The position numbers and the translations under genes were made by a program. The notes below the pieces were generated by a model. That model saw nothing but the letters and a program-made list of their open reading frames with translations, made no database searches and was not told the origin of the DNA. A stretch of 64,000 bases of DNA from Burkholderia sp. WSM2232 (GTDB taxonomy: Bacteria; Pseudomonadota; Gammaproteobacteria; Burkholderiales; Burkholderiaceae): NCBI RefSeq assembly GCF_000472545.1, contig NZ_AWZV01000015.1, positions 1 through 64,000 on the forward strand. Direction: 5' to 3'. The first letter of the stretch is position 1. Every line of letters starts with the position of its first letter. Positions 1 to 8,151 of this stretch are shown here, one piece after another.

Positions 1-1
1 A

Positions 2-225
2 GGCACAGAGGCACAGAGGCACAGAGGCACAGAGGCACAGAGGCACAGAGGCACAGAGGCACAGAGGCACAGAGGCACAGAGGCACAGAGGCACAACGGC
101 ACAACGGCACAGAGGCACAACGGCACAGAGGCACAACGGCACAACGGCACAACGGCACAACGGCACAACGGCACAACGGCACAACGGCACAACGGCACAA
201 CGGCACAGCGGCACAGCGGCACAGC
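2..225. repeat. Octanucleotide tandem array (28 units)
   Basis: Twenty-eight uninterrupted 8-bp units of the form GGCACANN are seen. The first eleven are GGCACAGA, then GGCACAAC and GGCACAGA alternate, then nine are GGCACAAC (130-201) and the last three are GGCACAGC. The array runs off the left edge of the window, so its true length is unknown. It is followed at 226-241 by two copies of another octamer, CGATCAGC. The ordered variants are typical of slipped-strand expansion. It lies 65 bp beyond the stop of the IclR gene and no gene is seen across it. Confidence 0.95.
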
Positions 226-289
226 CGATCAGCCGATCAGCGGCGCGCGGCGGCGCATGAGCAACCCCAGCGAGCTGGCCGCGGCGCCC

Positions 290-1141
290 TCAGTTATCGA
301 GGCGGCGTGCCGGTGTGCCGCCTATCTCCAGCACGATGCGCGCAACGCAATCGAGTAGAGCGGGCCCGGCGCGGCTGATCAGCCAGTCGCGCGGGCACTG
401 ATCGGCCGAGCCGCCGCAGTTGACTGCGTAGCGCTCGCCGGAGGGGCCGGTGAAGCCGAGCGCGATCGCGTTCAGGCCGTCGTACCACTCGCCGGTGGCG
501 ACCGCGAAACCGCGTTCGATGGTTTCCTCCAGTGCCGTTTCGAGCCGCCCGCCGACGTGGCCCCAGTCGTCGCCCTCGGCGGCCTGCAGGCCGGTCAGCA
601 ATTTCGCGCGATCGGCTTCGTCGAGGGCGGCCAGATAGGCGCGGCCGATGGCGGTACGGCTCAGGCTCATCCGCGCGCCGACTTCGAGACGCGACACGAG
701 CACGGCCGAGCGTGGCCGGATCACGTCGATCACAACCATGTCGAGCCGGTCGCGCACGGCGAGATGGACGGAAAGCCGCGTACGTTCGGCGAGTTCGATC
801 AGGAACGGCCGGGCACGCGCGCGAATGTCGAAGTTGCGCAAAAAGCCGTTGCTCAGTTCCAGCACCGACGACGTCAGCACGAAACGTTCGCTGTCGGGCA
901 GCCGGAACAGAAAGCCGGTGCCGACGAGCGTCGCCGTGATGCGCGACACCGTGGGTTTAGGAATGCCGGTGATTTCGGTCAGTTCACGGTTGCTGAGCGG
1001 CGCGTCCGCCGCGGCTACGGAGCGGAGCACGGTCAGGCCACGTGCCAGCGCGGTGACCTCGTCGCCGGAGCCGTCTTTTTCTTTGACGGGGTCGGCGGCA
1101 CTGCGGATTCGCGTTCGTGGGTTCATGTGATTTTGGAACAA
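290..1141 (-). CDS. IclR-family transcriptional regulator
   Basis: This 283-aa protein has the two-domain plan of IclR regulators. Residues about 30-90 form a winged helix-turn-helix (ARGLTVLRSVAAADAPLSNR and IPKPTVSRITATL). Residues about 105-275 form the effector domain, with the typical LVSRLEVGARMSLSRTAIGR segment. Such proteins repress or activate small catabolic operons in response to a carboxylic or aromatic ligand. The first Met may be too early, since a second at residue 6 (1126) is equally plausible. The gene has no intact catabolic neighbour: the only metabolic gene nearby is an SDR pseudogene, so its original target may be lost. The ligand cannot be inferred. Confidence 0.9.
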   Translation of the reverse strand: MFQNHMNPRTRIRSAADPVKEKDGSGDEVTALARGLTVLRSVAAADAPLSNRELTEITGIPKPTVSRITATLVGTGFLFRLPDSERFVLTSSVLELSNGFLRNFDIRARARPFLIELAERTRLSVHLAVRDRLDMVVIDVIRPRSAVLVSRLEVGARMSLSRTAIGRAYLAALDEADRAKLLTGLQAAEGDDWGHVGGRLETALEETIERGFAVATGEWYDGLNAIALGFTGPSGERYAVNCGGSADQCPRDWLISRAGPALLDCVARIVLEIGGTPARRLDN

Positions 1142-1237
1142 TATTTCAGATTACCTTCATCCGGAGCGCCGGGCGGCACATCGCGCGGTGTTCCAGGCGG
1201 CACGGCATGCGAAGCGGGTAGACCCGGAATTCTTCCT

Positions 1238-1260
1238 ATTATTCATTGTATCGGAATAAT
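1238..1260. promoter_or_regulatory. Inverted repeat upstream of iclR, possible operator
   Basis: ATTATTC (1238-1244) and GAATAAT (1254-1260) form a perfect 7-bp inverted repeat with a 9-nt spacer. It lies about 100 bp upstream of the IclR start, in an AT-rich pocket. IclR proteins commonly bind such dyads near their own promoter. The assignment is positional only. Confidence 0.4.
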
Positions 1261-1319
1261 TTTCCGCGCCTCGCCAAGGCTGTTTAGATTTTGCTTGACT
1301 TAGTCAGGATAACCATAAA

Positions 1320-1558
1320 AAATGGAACCTTATTTCGAAACAAGGTATCAGGCTTGGCGTCTTTTTGCCGTGAGCCCGGCATCTCGTCGTGGGAAAGTGC
1401 CCGACTGTAGTCCACTTTTCCGCAGCAGTCGGTGTCTCTCACCGCATAGCTCGTGCGGTTGCCGGAGTGTTTCGAAATACCGTCTCTCAGGTTCTAGCAC
1501 GGCCCTCGGAATGGCTAGAACTTTTCAAGGCGTCACGGAAACGTGACGCCTTTTTTTT
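1320..1558 (+). ncRNA. Candidate structured intergenic RNA ending in a strong terminator
   Basis: No credible protein is encoded here, but the + strand carries a dense series of hairpins. These are ACCTT/AAGGT (1327-1331 with 1342-1346), CCGACTG/CAGTCGG (1401-1407 with 1426-1432), CGGTG/CACCG (1430-1434 with 1440-1444), CCGCA/TGCGG (1442-1446 with 1454-1458) and GTTCTAGC/GCTAGAAC (1491-1498 with 1514-1521). A Rho-independent terminator follows directly. Some stems overlap and would be mutually exclusive, as in regulatory RNAs. A TTGACT hexamer at 1295-1300 could be the -35 box, but the -10 is poor. No gene starts within 370 bp downstream, which favours a free sRNA over a leader. The 5' end is a guess. 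Confidence 0.5.
1529..1558 (+). terminator. Rho-independent terminator
   Basis: The stem GGCGTCACG/CGTGACGCC closes a 4-nt GAAA loop and is followed by eight T residues (1551-1558). The strength and the + orientation show that something upstream on the + strand is transcribed, although no protein gene lies there. Confidence 0.9.
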
Positions 1559-1938
1559 GTTCGTATGCGTGCACAACAACGTCTGCCGCAACGTAAGGTT
1601 CATCGCTTCCGCCAGCAGGCGGCGAAAGATTGTGTTTCTGAACCCGCGCCTTTGGGAGCTGGGGACGATCTGTGTTGATGCACGTGCCACTCATCATCAC
1701 TGTGGCTAAGCTTGACAAAGCCAGTCGACGCGGTGGAGATATCGGCTGGCGCGATATAGCGCTTGATGTTCAGAGTGCGATCCAGGAACGCCGTTGCCAC
1801 GCCGACCAGTGCGATCAGATACCTGGACCGTTGGAACAACCGATTCAACGCCGTGCTCGAGCGTGACCGCGACGAGCGGCGGTCGCGCGAGCGCGGTCGT
1901 CACAGAGCACGGGGCGATTCGCTGCAATAGGACTGCAT
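1559..1938. other. Intergenic, nothing recognised
   Basis: This stretch of 380 bp has no ORF with recognisable features and no repeat. It separates the RNA terminator from the SDR remnant and may contain further decayed sequence of the lost SDR locus. Confidence 0.5.
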
Positions 1939-2262
1939 ATGAACAAAGTGGCGACGGTGTCGGGCGCGAGCCGCGGCATTGGACGTGAGATTGCGGTGGA
2001 ACTTGCGCGGCGCGGTCTTTCGCTCGGCCTGCGTGATACGCGGGCCTACGATGGTGTGCCGGATGCGTTACTGCACCCCTACGAGGCGCGCGATCCCGAA
2101 GCTGCCCGCGCCTCGGTGAATACGACGCTCGCGCGGCTCGGCCGCAAGATCTGGCGCATCTGGTGGTGAATACGATCCGGTTGCCGAATACGACGAGCGC
2201 GGCGGAGTTGCTCGCGGAGTTGCTGGTTAACTGCCACCATGAGGAGACGCTTTGGCGGCGCT
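1939..2262 (+). pseudogene. Decayed short-chain dehydrogenase (SDR)
   Basis: The first frame opens with an SDR Rossmann start (VATVSGASRGIGREIAVELA, the TGxxxGIG motif). It continues to about residue 68 and then runs to a stop at 2169. The neighbouring frame immediately carries a typical SDR C-terminus (QDLAHLVVNTIRLPNTTSAA followed by ELLVN). The central part with the catalytic Ser, Tyr and Lys, roughly 130 residues, is absent, so the enzyme cannot work. A short direct duplication of GAGTTGCTCGCG occurs near the end. I read this as an internal deletion plus a frameshift. The 3' boundary is approximate. Confidence 0.75.
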
Positions 2263-2346
2263 TGCGCTGTCTCGAGTCAAGGCAAGGTCGGTCGCCGGGC
2301 GGCGAAGCCGGCATCGCCTGCCTCTCGACACGGCTCGCGCTGACAG

Positions 2347-3312
2347 TTACGAATCCCGCCGCCCGCCGCTGGCCGCGATCTTTTCCCGCTTATCGAGCCC
2401 CGGCGTGGCGAACATATCGACCAGCTGAGCGCGCAGCCAACGGTGCGCCGGCGCCGTCTCATTGCGTTGATGCCATAACAGACTGACGACGCGATCCGGC
2501 GCCTCCAGCGGCGCACGCAGGCTAACCAGCGCGCCATTTTTGCCGCCGCGCGCGCATAGATCACGTGGCAGCACGGCGATCAGGTCGCTCGCACAGAGAA
2601 TCTCGCACGCCACCGTGTAGTGATTGACCGTGGTGACCAGATTGCGCTTCAGTCCGCGTGACGCGAGAAAGCTGTCGAACGACGGCTGCGTCTGTCCTGC
2701 GAGACTGATGTCCACGTGACTTGCGTTGAGAAAGCGCTTCGTGGTCAGCCGGCCGGGCGCCGCGAGCGGATGGCCGCGCCGCATCAGACACGCGTAGTCG
2801 ACGGTCCACAGCGAGCGCGAGCGAATATGCGCGGGCGGCAACGTCTCATTCACGTACACACCGATCACGCAGTCCACACGGTTGCCTTCGAGCAGCGCGG
2901 GCGCATCGAGCAAGGTGTTGGGCACCGCATGCCACTGCAGGCGCGGCGCGCCTTTGCTGAACCGCCCGATCAGACGCGGCATGACGAGCCCCGCCACATA
3001 ATCGGACATCGACAGACTGAAGCTGGCCTCGGCGCGTTCGGGCGCGAACGTTTCTTCGTCGAGCGCGGCGCGAATGCGGCTCAGCGAATCGCCGACCGGG
3101 CCCCATAGCGCCATGGCGCGCTGAGTCGGCGCGACACCCGCGCCATTGCGCACGAAGAGGGGGTCGTCGAATGCCTCGCGCAGACGGCTCAGCGCATTAC
3201 TGACCGCGGGCTGCGTGAGCGACAGCTTGGTCGCGGCGCGCGTGACGGCGCCTTCTGTCATCAACGCTTCGAACACCTTCAGCAGGTTGAGATCGAGCGA
3301 CCGGAAGCTCAT
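2347..3312 (-). CDS. LysR-family transcriptional regulator
   Basis: The 321-aa product starts with the LysR helix-turn-helix (residues about 4-65, LDLNLLKVFEALMTEGAVTR and LSLTQPAVSNALSRL), followed by a periplasmic-binding-like effector domain. The sequence resembles the NodD/SyrM/LinR branch, with the motif DDPLFVRNGAGVAPTQRA. It is divergent from the MFS transporter gene across 146 bp, the standard arrangement for a LysR protein controlling a transport or catabolic gene. The inducer is unknown, but it probably relates to the substrate of the transporter and the downstream amidohydrolase. Confidence 0.92.
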   Translation of the reverse strand: MSFRSLDLNLLKVFEALMTEGAVTRAATKLSLTQPAVSNALSRLREAFDDPLFVRNGAGVAPTQRAMALWGPVGDSLSRIRAALDEETFAPERAEASFSLSMSDYVAGLVMPRLIGRFSKGAPRLQWHAVPNTLLDAPALLEGNRVDCVIGVYVNETLPPAHIRSRSLWTVDYACLMRRGHPLAAPGRLTTKRFLNASHVDISLAGQTQPSFDSFLASRGLKRNLVTTVNHYTVACEILCASDLIAVLPRDLCARGGKNGALVSLRAPLEAPDRVVSLLWHQRNETAPAHRWLRAQLVDMFATPGLDKREKIAASGGRRDS

Positions 3313-3350
3313 GTCGGCTATTCACACTATCAATGTACCGGATCAAGGAT

Positions 3351-3362
3351 ATAAATATTTAT
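3351..3362. promoter_or_regulatory. AT-rich palindrome between lysR and MFS gene
   Basis: ATAAATATTTAT is a perfect 12-bp palindrome in an otherwise GC-rich region. It lies 39 bp from the LysR start and about 97 bp upstream of the transporter start. LysR proteins bind AT-rich dyads in divergent promoters, so this is the best operator candidate here. Confidence 0.45.
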
Positions 3363-3458
3363 GACGTTCGACAAGCCATAGAATCGGCCTGGACCACGCG
3401 AGAGAGGCGCATCGCCCCACTCACGGGCGCAACGGCCTGATCATCACAGGAGCACACC

Positions 3459-4823
3459 GTGTCAAAAGTTTCTGCACGCATCGAGCGCCTTCCGTTTGGC
3501 CGGTTCCACGGTCACCTGCTGCTGATGGGCGGTCTCGGCTACGCGTTCGACGCCATGGACGCCGCCGCCGTCGCCTTTGTGCTGCCCGTCCTGCTCCACG
3601 ACTGGAGTCTGTCCAGTGTGCAGACGGGCGTGCTCGGCAGCGGCAACTTTATCGGCTTCTTTTTCGGCGCGCTTCTCGCGGGCACGCTCGGCGATCTGCG
3701 CGGGCGGCGCAAGGTCATGATGTCGGCGCTGCTGATCTACTGCGTAGCGTCCGTCGTCAGCGCAATGACCGATTCGTGGCCTACCTTCCTCGCCGCCCGC
3801 ATTGTCGCGGGCATGGGCACAGGCGCGGAAAGTGCGATCATCGCGCCATATCTCGCGGAATTCGTCGCCAAGCGTTATCGCGGCATTTTCACGGGCGCGC
3901 TGGCCGGCTTCTTTTCGTTTGGCTTCGTCGCGGCCGCGCTACTTGGTTATTTCATCGTGCCGGCATTCGACGCCGGATGGCGCGTCGTGCTGCTGATTAC
4001 CGCCGTACCGATCCTGATGCTGCTCTGGTGGCGCCGTTCGCTGCCCGAGTCGCCGCGGTGGCTGGAAAGCCGTGGCCGAACGGATGAAGCGACGCGCGTG
4101 CTCGACGTCATCGAAGCGAGTTTCACGGCGCGGGGCATCGCGTTGCCTGCGCCCGAGCCGGTCGAGGCACGCGCCGCGCCGGCGCTCGAAGCGGGCACCC
4201 TGATCTCCAATCTTCGCGCGTTGTGGACGGGCCGTCAGGCGCGCATCACGACGATGACCTGGCTCATGTGGCTGTCCATCACCTTCAGCTATTACGCCTT
4301 CTTCACATGGATCCCGGGACTGCTGGTGCAGCATGGCATGAGCATCACGCGCAGCTTCGGCTACTCGGTCGCGATGTACGCAGCGCAGGTACCCGGTTAC
4401 TTCAGCGCGTCGTGGTTCAACGAACGGATCGGGCGGCAGGCGACCATCGCCACCTACATGCTGCTCGGTTGCGCTTGCGCCCTTGGCATGGCTTTCGCGC
4501 ACACCAACGGCGAGATCATGGCGGCGGGCATCGGCCTGTCGTTCTTCATGAATGGCACGTATGCCGGCGTCTATGCCTACACCGCCGAAGTATTCCCGAC
4601 GGCCGTGCGAACGACGGGCGCTGGCACAGCATCGGCCATCGGGCGGATAGGCGCGATCGTTTCGCCGATCCTCGTCGGCTACCTGTACCCCCATTTCGGC
4701 TTCGCGGGCGTGTTCGGCGTGACGACGGTCGTGCTGCTGCTCGGCGCAATCGCCGTGGTCTTGATGGGCGTGCCGACCCGTGGACGCTCGCTGGAAGACA
4801 TCGCTGCCGGAGAAGCGGCTTGA
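3459..4823 (+). CDS. MFS transporter (metabolite:H+ symporter type)
   Basis: This 454-aa inner-membrane protein has about twelve hydrophobic segments. It carries the MFS signature between TM2 and TM3 (GTLGDLRGRRKVMM, residues about 77-90) and the sugar/aromatic-acid porter motif PESPRWLESRGRTDEA in the central loop. It belongs with the aromatic acid or niacin-type symporters (the family containing PcaK, NiaP and similar). The start is GTG, with an AGGAGC Shine-Dalgarno. It overlaps the next gene by 4 bp, so the two are translationally coupled. The substrate is probably an organic acid, by family only. Confidence 0.9.
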   Translation: MSKVSARIERLPFGRFHGHLLLMGGLGYAFDAMDAAAVAFVLPVLLHDWSLSSVQTGVLGSGNFIGFFFGALLAGTLGDLRGRRKVMMSALLIYCVASVVSAMTDSWPTFLAARIVAGMGTGAESAIIAPYLAEFVAKRYRGIFTGALAGFFSFGFVAAALLGYFIVPAFDAGWRVVLLITAVPILMLLWWRRSLPESPRWLESRGRTDEATRVLDVIEASFTARGIALPAPEPVEARAAPALEAGTLISNLRALWTGRQARITTMTWLMWLSITFSYYAFFTWIPGLLVQHGMSITRSFGYSVAMYAAQVPGYFSASWFNERIGRQATIATYMLLGCACALGMAFAHTNGEIMAAGIGLSFFMNGTYAGVYAYTAEVFPTAVRTTGAGTASAIGRIGAIVSPILVGYLYPHFGFAGVFGVTTVVLLLGAIAVVLMGVPTRGRSLEDIAAGEAA

Positions 4824-5314
4824 ACCCGCCCACCGGAAGCACCTTGCATCCGTTCCTCGTGCTGGCGGGCGCGCAAGCAAACGGCGATCAGCCGGGCACG
4901 CTCTATCGCGCGCTCGATACGGTGCTGGCCGACACTCTCGGCCATACGCTCTTCACGATTCTGCGCTATGACGACGCGACAAACGAATCTGCGCGCATCT
5001 ACAGCAATCGTCCGGCCGAATACCCGGTTGCCGCAACCAAGCCGCTATCGGGCGGCAACTGGGTCGAGACGGTGCTCAAGCGCGGCGAAGCGTTCATCGG
5101 CGCAACGCCTGACGATCTGCGCGCCGTTTTCGCCGATCATGAACTGATCGCCTCGCTCGGCTGCGAGAGCGTGCTGAACGTACCGGTGCGCTGGGACGGG
5201 CGCACGCTGGCGTCGCTGAATCTGCTCCATAGGCGCGCGTGGTATCGCGACGAACATGTGCCCCTCGCGCAGGCTCTCGCGCAGTTCACGCTGCCCGCGC
5301 TGCTAGATGCCTGA
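4820..5314 (+). CDS. Small GAF-domain protein
   Basis: The 164-aa product is almost entirely one GAF-like domain (residues about 12-160), with features such as LFTILRYDDATNESARIYSN, GECFIG-like EAFIGATPDD and LGCESVLNVPVRWDGRTLAS. The probable start is a TTG in the sequence TTGA, overlapping the transporter stop. That fits tight translational coupling and explains why an ATG is missing. Stand-alone GAF proteins bind small ligands. The position between a transporter and an amidohydrolase suggests a sensing or accessory role for the same compound. No catalytic residues are recognised. Confidence 0.7.
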   Translation: MNPPTGSTLHPFLVLAGAQANGDQPGTLYRALDTVLADTLGHTLFTILRYDDATNESARIYSNRPAEYPVAATKPLSGGNWVETVLKRGEAFIGATPDDLRAVFADHELIASLGCESVLNVPVRWDGRTLASLNLLHRRAWYRDEHVPLAQALAQFTLPALLDA

Positions 5315-5398
5315 TGCCTGACGCTCGACGCCCGATGCCTCGCGGGCGCCCGAGCGCCGGTTCACCGAAACACTCACGGACTAACAAGGGGAAGACGC

Positions 5399-6640
5399 GT
5401 GGAAAGCATTCTGTTGTCGAACGCCAGCCTGCTCGACGTCGAGCGCGCCGAATTGCGCGAAGGGCATCACGTGCTGGTCGAAAACGGCTTGATCAAGGAG
5501 GTCTCGGACCGTCCATTGAAAAGCGCTTCCGCGCGTGAGATCGACCTGCGCGGCAAGACCCTGATGCCCGGTCTGATCGATCTGCACGTGCACGTCGTGG
5601 CAGTGCAATTGAATCTTTCGCAACAGGTGAACATGCCGAACGTGCTCGTCACGTTGCGCTCGGTGCCGATCATGCGCGCGATGCTGCGGCGCGGCTTTAC
5701 TACCGTGCGCGATGCGGGCGGCGCGGGTTATCCGCACAAGCAGGCCGTCGAAAGCGGCCTTGCGGTCGGGCCGCGCCTGTTCGTGGCGGGCCGCGCGCTA
5801 AGCCAGACCGGCGGGCACGGCGACATGCGGGCGCGTTCCGACTATATGGGCGGTAGTGCGCCCTGCGGTTGCTGCGTGCGCGTCGGTGCGCTGGCGCGCG
5901 TGGCGGACGGCGTCGACGAAGTTCGCCGCGCCGCCCGCGAAGAACTGCAGATGGGAGCGGATCATCTGAAGATCATGGCTTCGGGCGGCGTGGCATCGCC
6001 GACCGATCCCGTCGGCGCATTCGGCTATGCGCAAGAGGAGGTGCGCGCGATCGTCGAGGAAGCGCGTGCGCGGCACACGTATGTGATGGCGCATGCATAC
6101 ACGGCAGAGGCAATTGCGCGCGTCGTGCGCTGGGGAGTGCGCACGATCGAGCACGGCAACCTCGTCGATGCCCCCACGGCAAAGTTAATGGCGGAAATGG
6201 GCGCATACGTGGTGCCGACGCTCGTCACTTACGAAGCGCTCGCCAAAGAAGGTGCGCAATACGGCCTTGGCGAAGAAAGTGTCGCGAAGATCGCAGACGT
6301 GCGCGAAGCGGGCCTACGCTCGCTCGAAATCTACAGCGATGCGGGCGTCAAAATGGGCTTCGGTTCGGATCTGCTGGGACCGTCACAGCGTCTTCAGAGT
6401 GACGAGTTTCGCATCCGCGCAGAGGTGCTCGGCAATGCCGCCACGCTCAGCTGCGCCACCACCACGGCCGCCGAAGTACTTGGGTTGCCCGACAAGCTCG
6501 GCCGCGTGGCACCGGGGGCGTTCGCCGATATGCTGGTCGTCGATGGTGATCCGTTACGCGACATCACGTGCCTGCTAGGACAGGGAGAACGCATGCCCCT
6601 CGTCATGAAGGGCGGTGAGATTTACTTTGACGAGATGTGA
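5399..6640 (+). CDS. Metal-dependent amidohydrolase
   Basis: The 413-aa cytoplasmic enzyme has the full amidohydrolase-superfamily metal set: H63 and H65 (LIDLHVHV), K190 as the likely carboxylated lysine (ADHLKIMASGG), H231 (VMAHAYTAEA), H251 (TIEHGNLVDAPT) and D323 (MGFGSDLLG). This subgroup, related to imidazolonepropionase and Xaa-Pro/Xaa-Arg dipeptidases (prolidase-like), cleaves amide bonds of N-acyl amino acids or dipeptides. The start is GTG after an AAGGGGAAG Shine-Dalgarno. It lies 85 bp after the GAF gene, probably in one operon with the transporter, so uptake and hydrolysis of one substrate are likely linked. Confidence 0.88.
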   Translation: MESILLSNASLLDVERAELREGHHVLVENGLIKEVSDRPLKSASAREIDLRGKTLMPGLIDLHVHVVAVQLNLSQQVNMPNVLVTLRSVPIMRAMLRRGFTTVRDAGGAGYPHKQAVESGLAVGPRLFVAGRALSQTGGHGDMRARSDYMGGSAPCGCCVRVGALARVADGVDEVRRAAREELQMGADHLKIMASGGVASPTDPVGAFGYAQEEVRAIVEEARARHTYVMAHAYTAEAIARVVRWGVRTIEHGNLVDAPTAKLMAEMGAYVVPTLVTYEALAKEGAQYGLGEESVAKIADVREAGLRSLEIYSDAGVKMGFGSDLLGPSQRLQSDEFRIRAEVLGNAATLSCATTTAAEVLGLPDKLGRVAPGAFADMLVVDGDPLRDITCLLGQGERMPLVMKGGEIYFDEM

Positions 6641-6724
6641 GCGCGACTCCGGTCTCGCTGCAGCGTCGGCTTCAGGAGCGTTGGCGTTCAGCGGCTAGCC
6701 GGCCCAATAGCGTCTCGACCAGCC

Positions 6725-6755
6725 CGCGGGTTCCTTCTGGAACCCGCGTTTTTTT
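6725..6755 (+). terminator. Rho-independent terminator of the MFS-GAF-amidohydrolase operon
   Basis: CGCGGGTTCC and GGAACCCGCG form a perfect 10-bp stem around a TTCT loop. Seven T residues follow (6749-6755). It lies 85 bp after the amidohydrolase stop. Confidence 0.92.
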
Positions 6756-7001
6756 CGCCAGCTACCTTCATTGACCGACCCCCAGGTTCTTGCGGCCGAC
6801 CGGAAATTCAATCTTAAAGAATCCCCTTGTGATGCCGTTGAAGAGTTGTTTGCGCGCTAAAGCCTTCAATTGGCAACAGAAAGCGCCCAGAAAAAGGGAA
6901 TAAAAAGCGCGACGGCACAACAATGGCGCTTACCTGCATTGTCTTGGTGCGGTCGGTCGCGCGAGAAGGATCAATCTAAACCATAAGCCCCGGGGAAGGT
7001 C
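6756..7001. other. Intergenic promoter region of the chemoreceptor-like gene
   Basis: These 246 bp hold no ORF of note. They are comparatively A-rich near 6885-6910. I looked for a flagellar sigma-28 promoter (TAAA, 15 nt, GCCGATAA) and found no convincing match. Confidence 0.4.
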
Positions 7002-8024
7002 ATGGCGGACGCCAATGAGATTGTCGATTTGACGCGAGAAGTTCACCGTATTGCGAAGGGCAATGTATCGGATATCAACGACATCAATCGTGAAACCACG
7101 TTTCTCGCCATCAACGCGCTGATCGAATCGGCCCGTGCCGGCGACGCCGGCCGCGGTTTCGCCGTGGTCGCAAATCAGGTCAAGGTGGTGTCGCAACGCA
7201 TCGGACAGTTGACCACCGAACTGGGCCGCGAACTCACGGCCCTCGGTGACCGGATGATCACGCAGCTCGAGCAGCAGGAAGCGCAACGCCTCACCGATCT
7301 CGCGCTCAACATGATCGAGATTATCGATCGCAACCTCTACGAACGTTCCTGCGATGTGCGCTGGTGGGCGACCGACTCCGCGATTGTCGATTGCCTTGCG
7401 CACGACATCCCCGAACACCGCGCGTTCGCGTCAGAGCGGCTGGGCGTGATTCTCGACAGCTACACCGTGTACCTCGATCTGTGGGTGATCGACATGGCCG
7501 GCAATGTCGTAGCCACCGGCCGGCCCGGCCAGTTCGCCACGGCAGGGCAAGAGAACGTGGCGGACAAGCCGTGGTTCAAGGCGGCCGCGAAGTCGGCATC
7601 GGGCGCCGAGTATGCGGCGGCCGAACTCGAGTCAGTGGCGGCGCTCGGTGGCGCCGCCGTGGCGACGTACGCCGCGGCCATTCGTGAGGGCGGCGCCAAC
7701 CGTGGGCGTCCGCTCGGCGTACTGGCCGTCTTCTTCAACTGGGCGCCGCAAGCCTCGACGGTCGTCAAGGGCGTGCGTTTGTCTGCGGAGGAGTGGACGC
7801 GTACACGCTGCCTGCTCGTGGATGCACGCAAGCGCGTGATCGCCACTTCAGACGACAAAGGCATGCTGCAAGAAGTGCTGCCGCTCAAAGTGGGCGATCC
7901 GAAGGCGGGCGCGTATCGACCGGACGCGGACACATTGGTGACCTACGCACTCACGCCGGGCTACGAAACATACGAAGGGATGGGCTGGTACGGCGTGATC
8001 GTGCGCAAGCGCGCGGGGCGATGA
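7002..8024 (+). CDS. Soluble MCP-hairpin protein with C-terminal sensor domain
   Basis: The 340-aa protein begins with a short coiled coil. It contains a recognisable chemoreceptor hairpin tip (residues about 28-65, TTFLAINALIESARAGDAGR then GFAVVANQVKVVSQRI). About 75 residues later it continues into a Cache/PDC-like sensor region (VYLDLWVIDMAGNVVATGRP, FATAGQENVADKPWFKAA). No transmembrane segment or signal peptide is seen. Ordinary chemoreceptors place the sensor first and have a signalling domain of 200 or more residues. Here the hairpin is N-terminal and trimmed. It may still dock to CheA/CheW, or act as a ligand-responsive decoy. No che genes are nearby. Confidence 0.75.
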   Translation: MADANEIVDLTREVHRIAKGNVSDINDINRETTFLAINALIESARAGDAGRGFAVVANQVKVVSQRIGQLTTELGRELTALGDRMITQLEQQEAQRLTDLALNMIEIIDRNLYERSCDVRWWATDSAIVDCLAHDIPEHRAFASERLGVILDSYTVYLDLWVIDMAGNVVATGRPGQFATAGQENVADKPWFKAAAKSASGAEYAAAELESVAALGGAAVATYAAAIREGGANRGRPLGVLAVFFNWAPQASTVVKGVRLSAEEWTRTRCLLVDARKRVIATSDDKGMLQEVLPLKVGDPKAGAYRPDADTLVTYALTPGYETYEGMGWYGVIVRKRAGR

Positions 8025-8121
8025 GAATCGCACACTCGGCATGCCGCATTGCAAACTCGACGATCGGGTCCCTAAAAACTTTAGTCCGTTCGCCCCGCCC
8101 GCAATGCGCTTTGAGTCGATC

Positions 8122-8151
8122 TTTGCGTTTGCGTTTGCGTTTGCGTTTGCG
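8122..8151. repeat. Hexanucleotide repeat TTTGCG x5
   Basis: Five perfect TTTGCG units lie in the gap between the chemoreceptor-like gene and acoR. Degenerate units follow near 8166-8177. It is a short simple-sequence repeat with no coding context. The rest of the 550-bp gap (8025-8574) shows no gene. Confidence 0.9.

Noticed and set aside
2..225. CRISPR array
   Set aside because: The units are contiguous octamers without spacers, so it is a simple tandem repeat.
1399..1411. 13-mer GCCCGACTGTAGT shared with 8456-8468
   Set aside because: One isolated pair without similar surroundings is likely chance; no shared function is seen.
1322..1546. 74-aa ORF in the RNA candidate region
   Set aside because: It has no Shine-Dalgarno or family features, and the region is better explained by hairpins and a terminator.
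6756..7001. Flagellar sigma-28 promoter for the MCP-like gene
   Set aside because: No TAAA and GCCGATAA pair at proper spacing was found.
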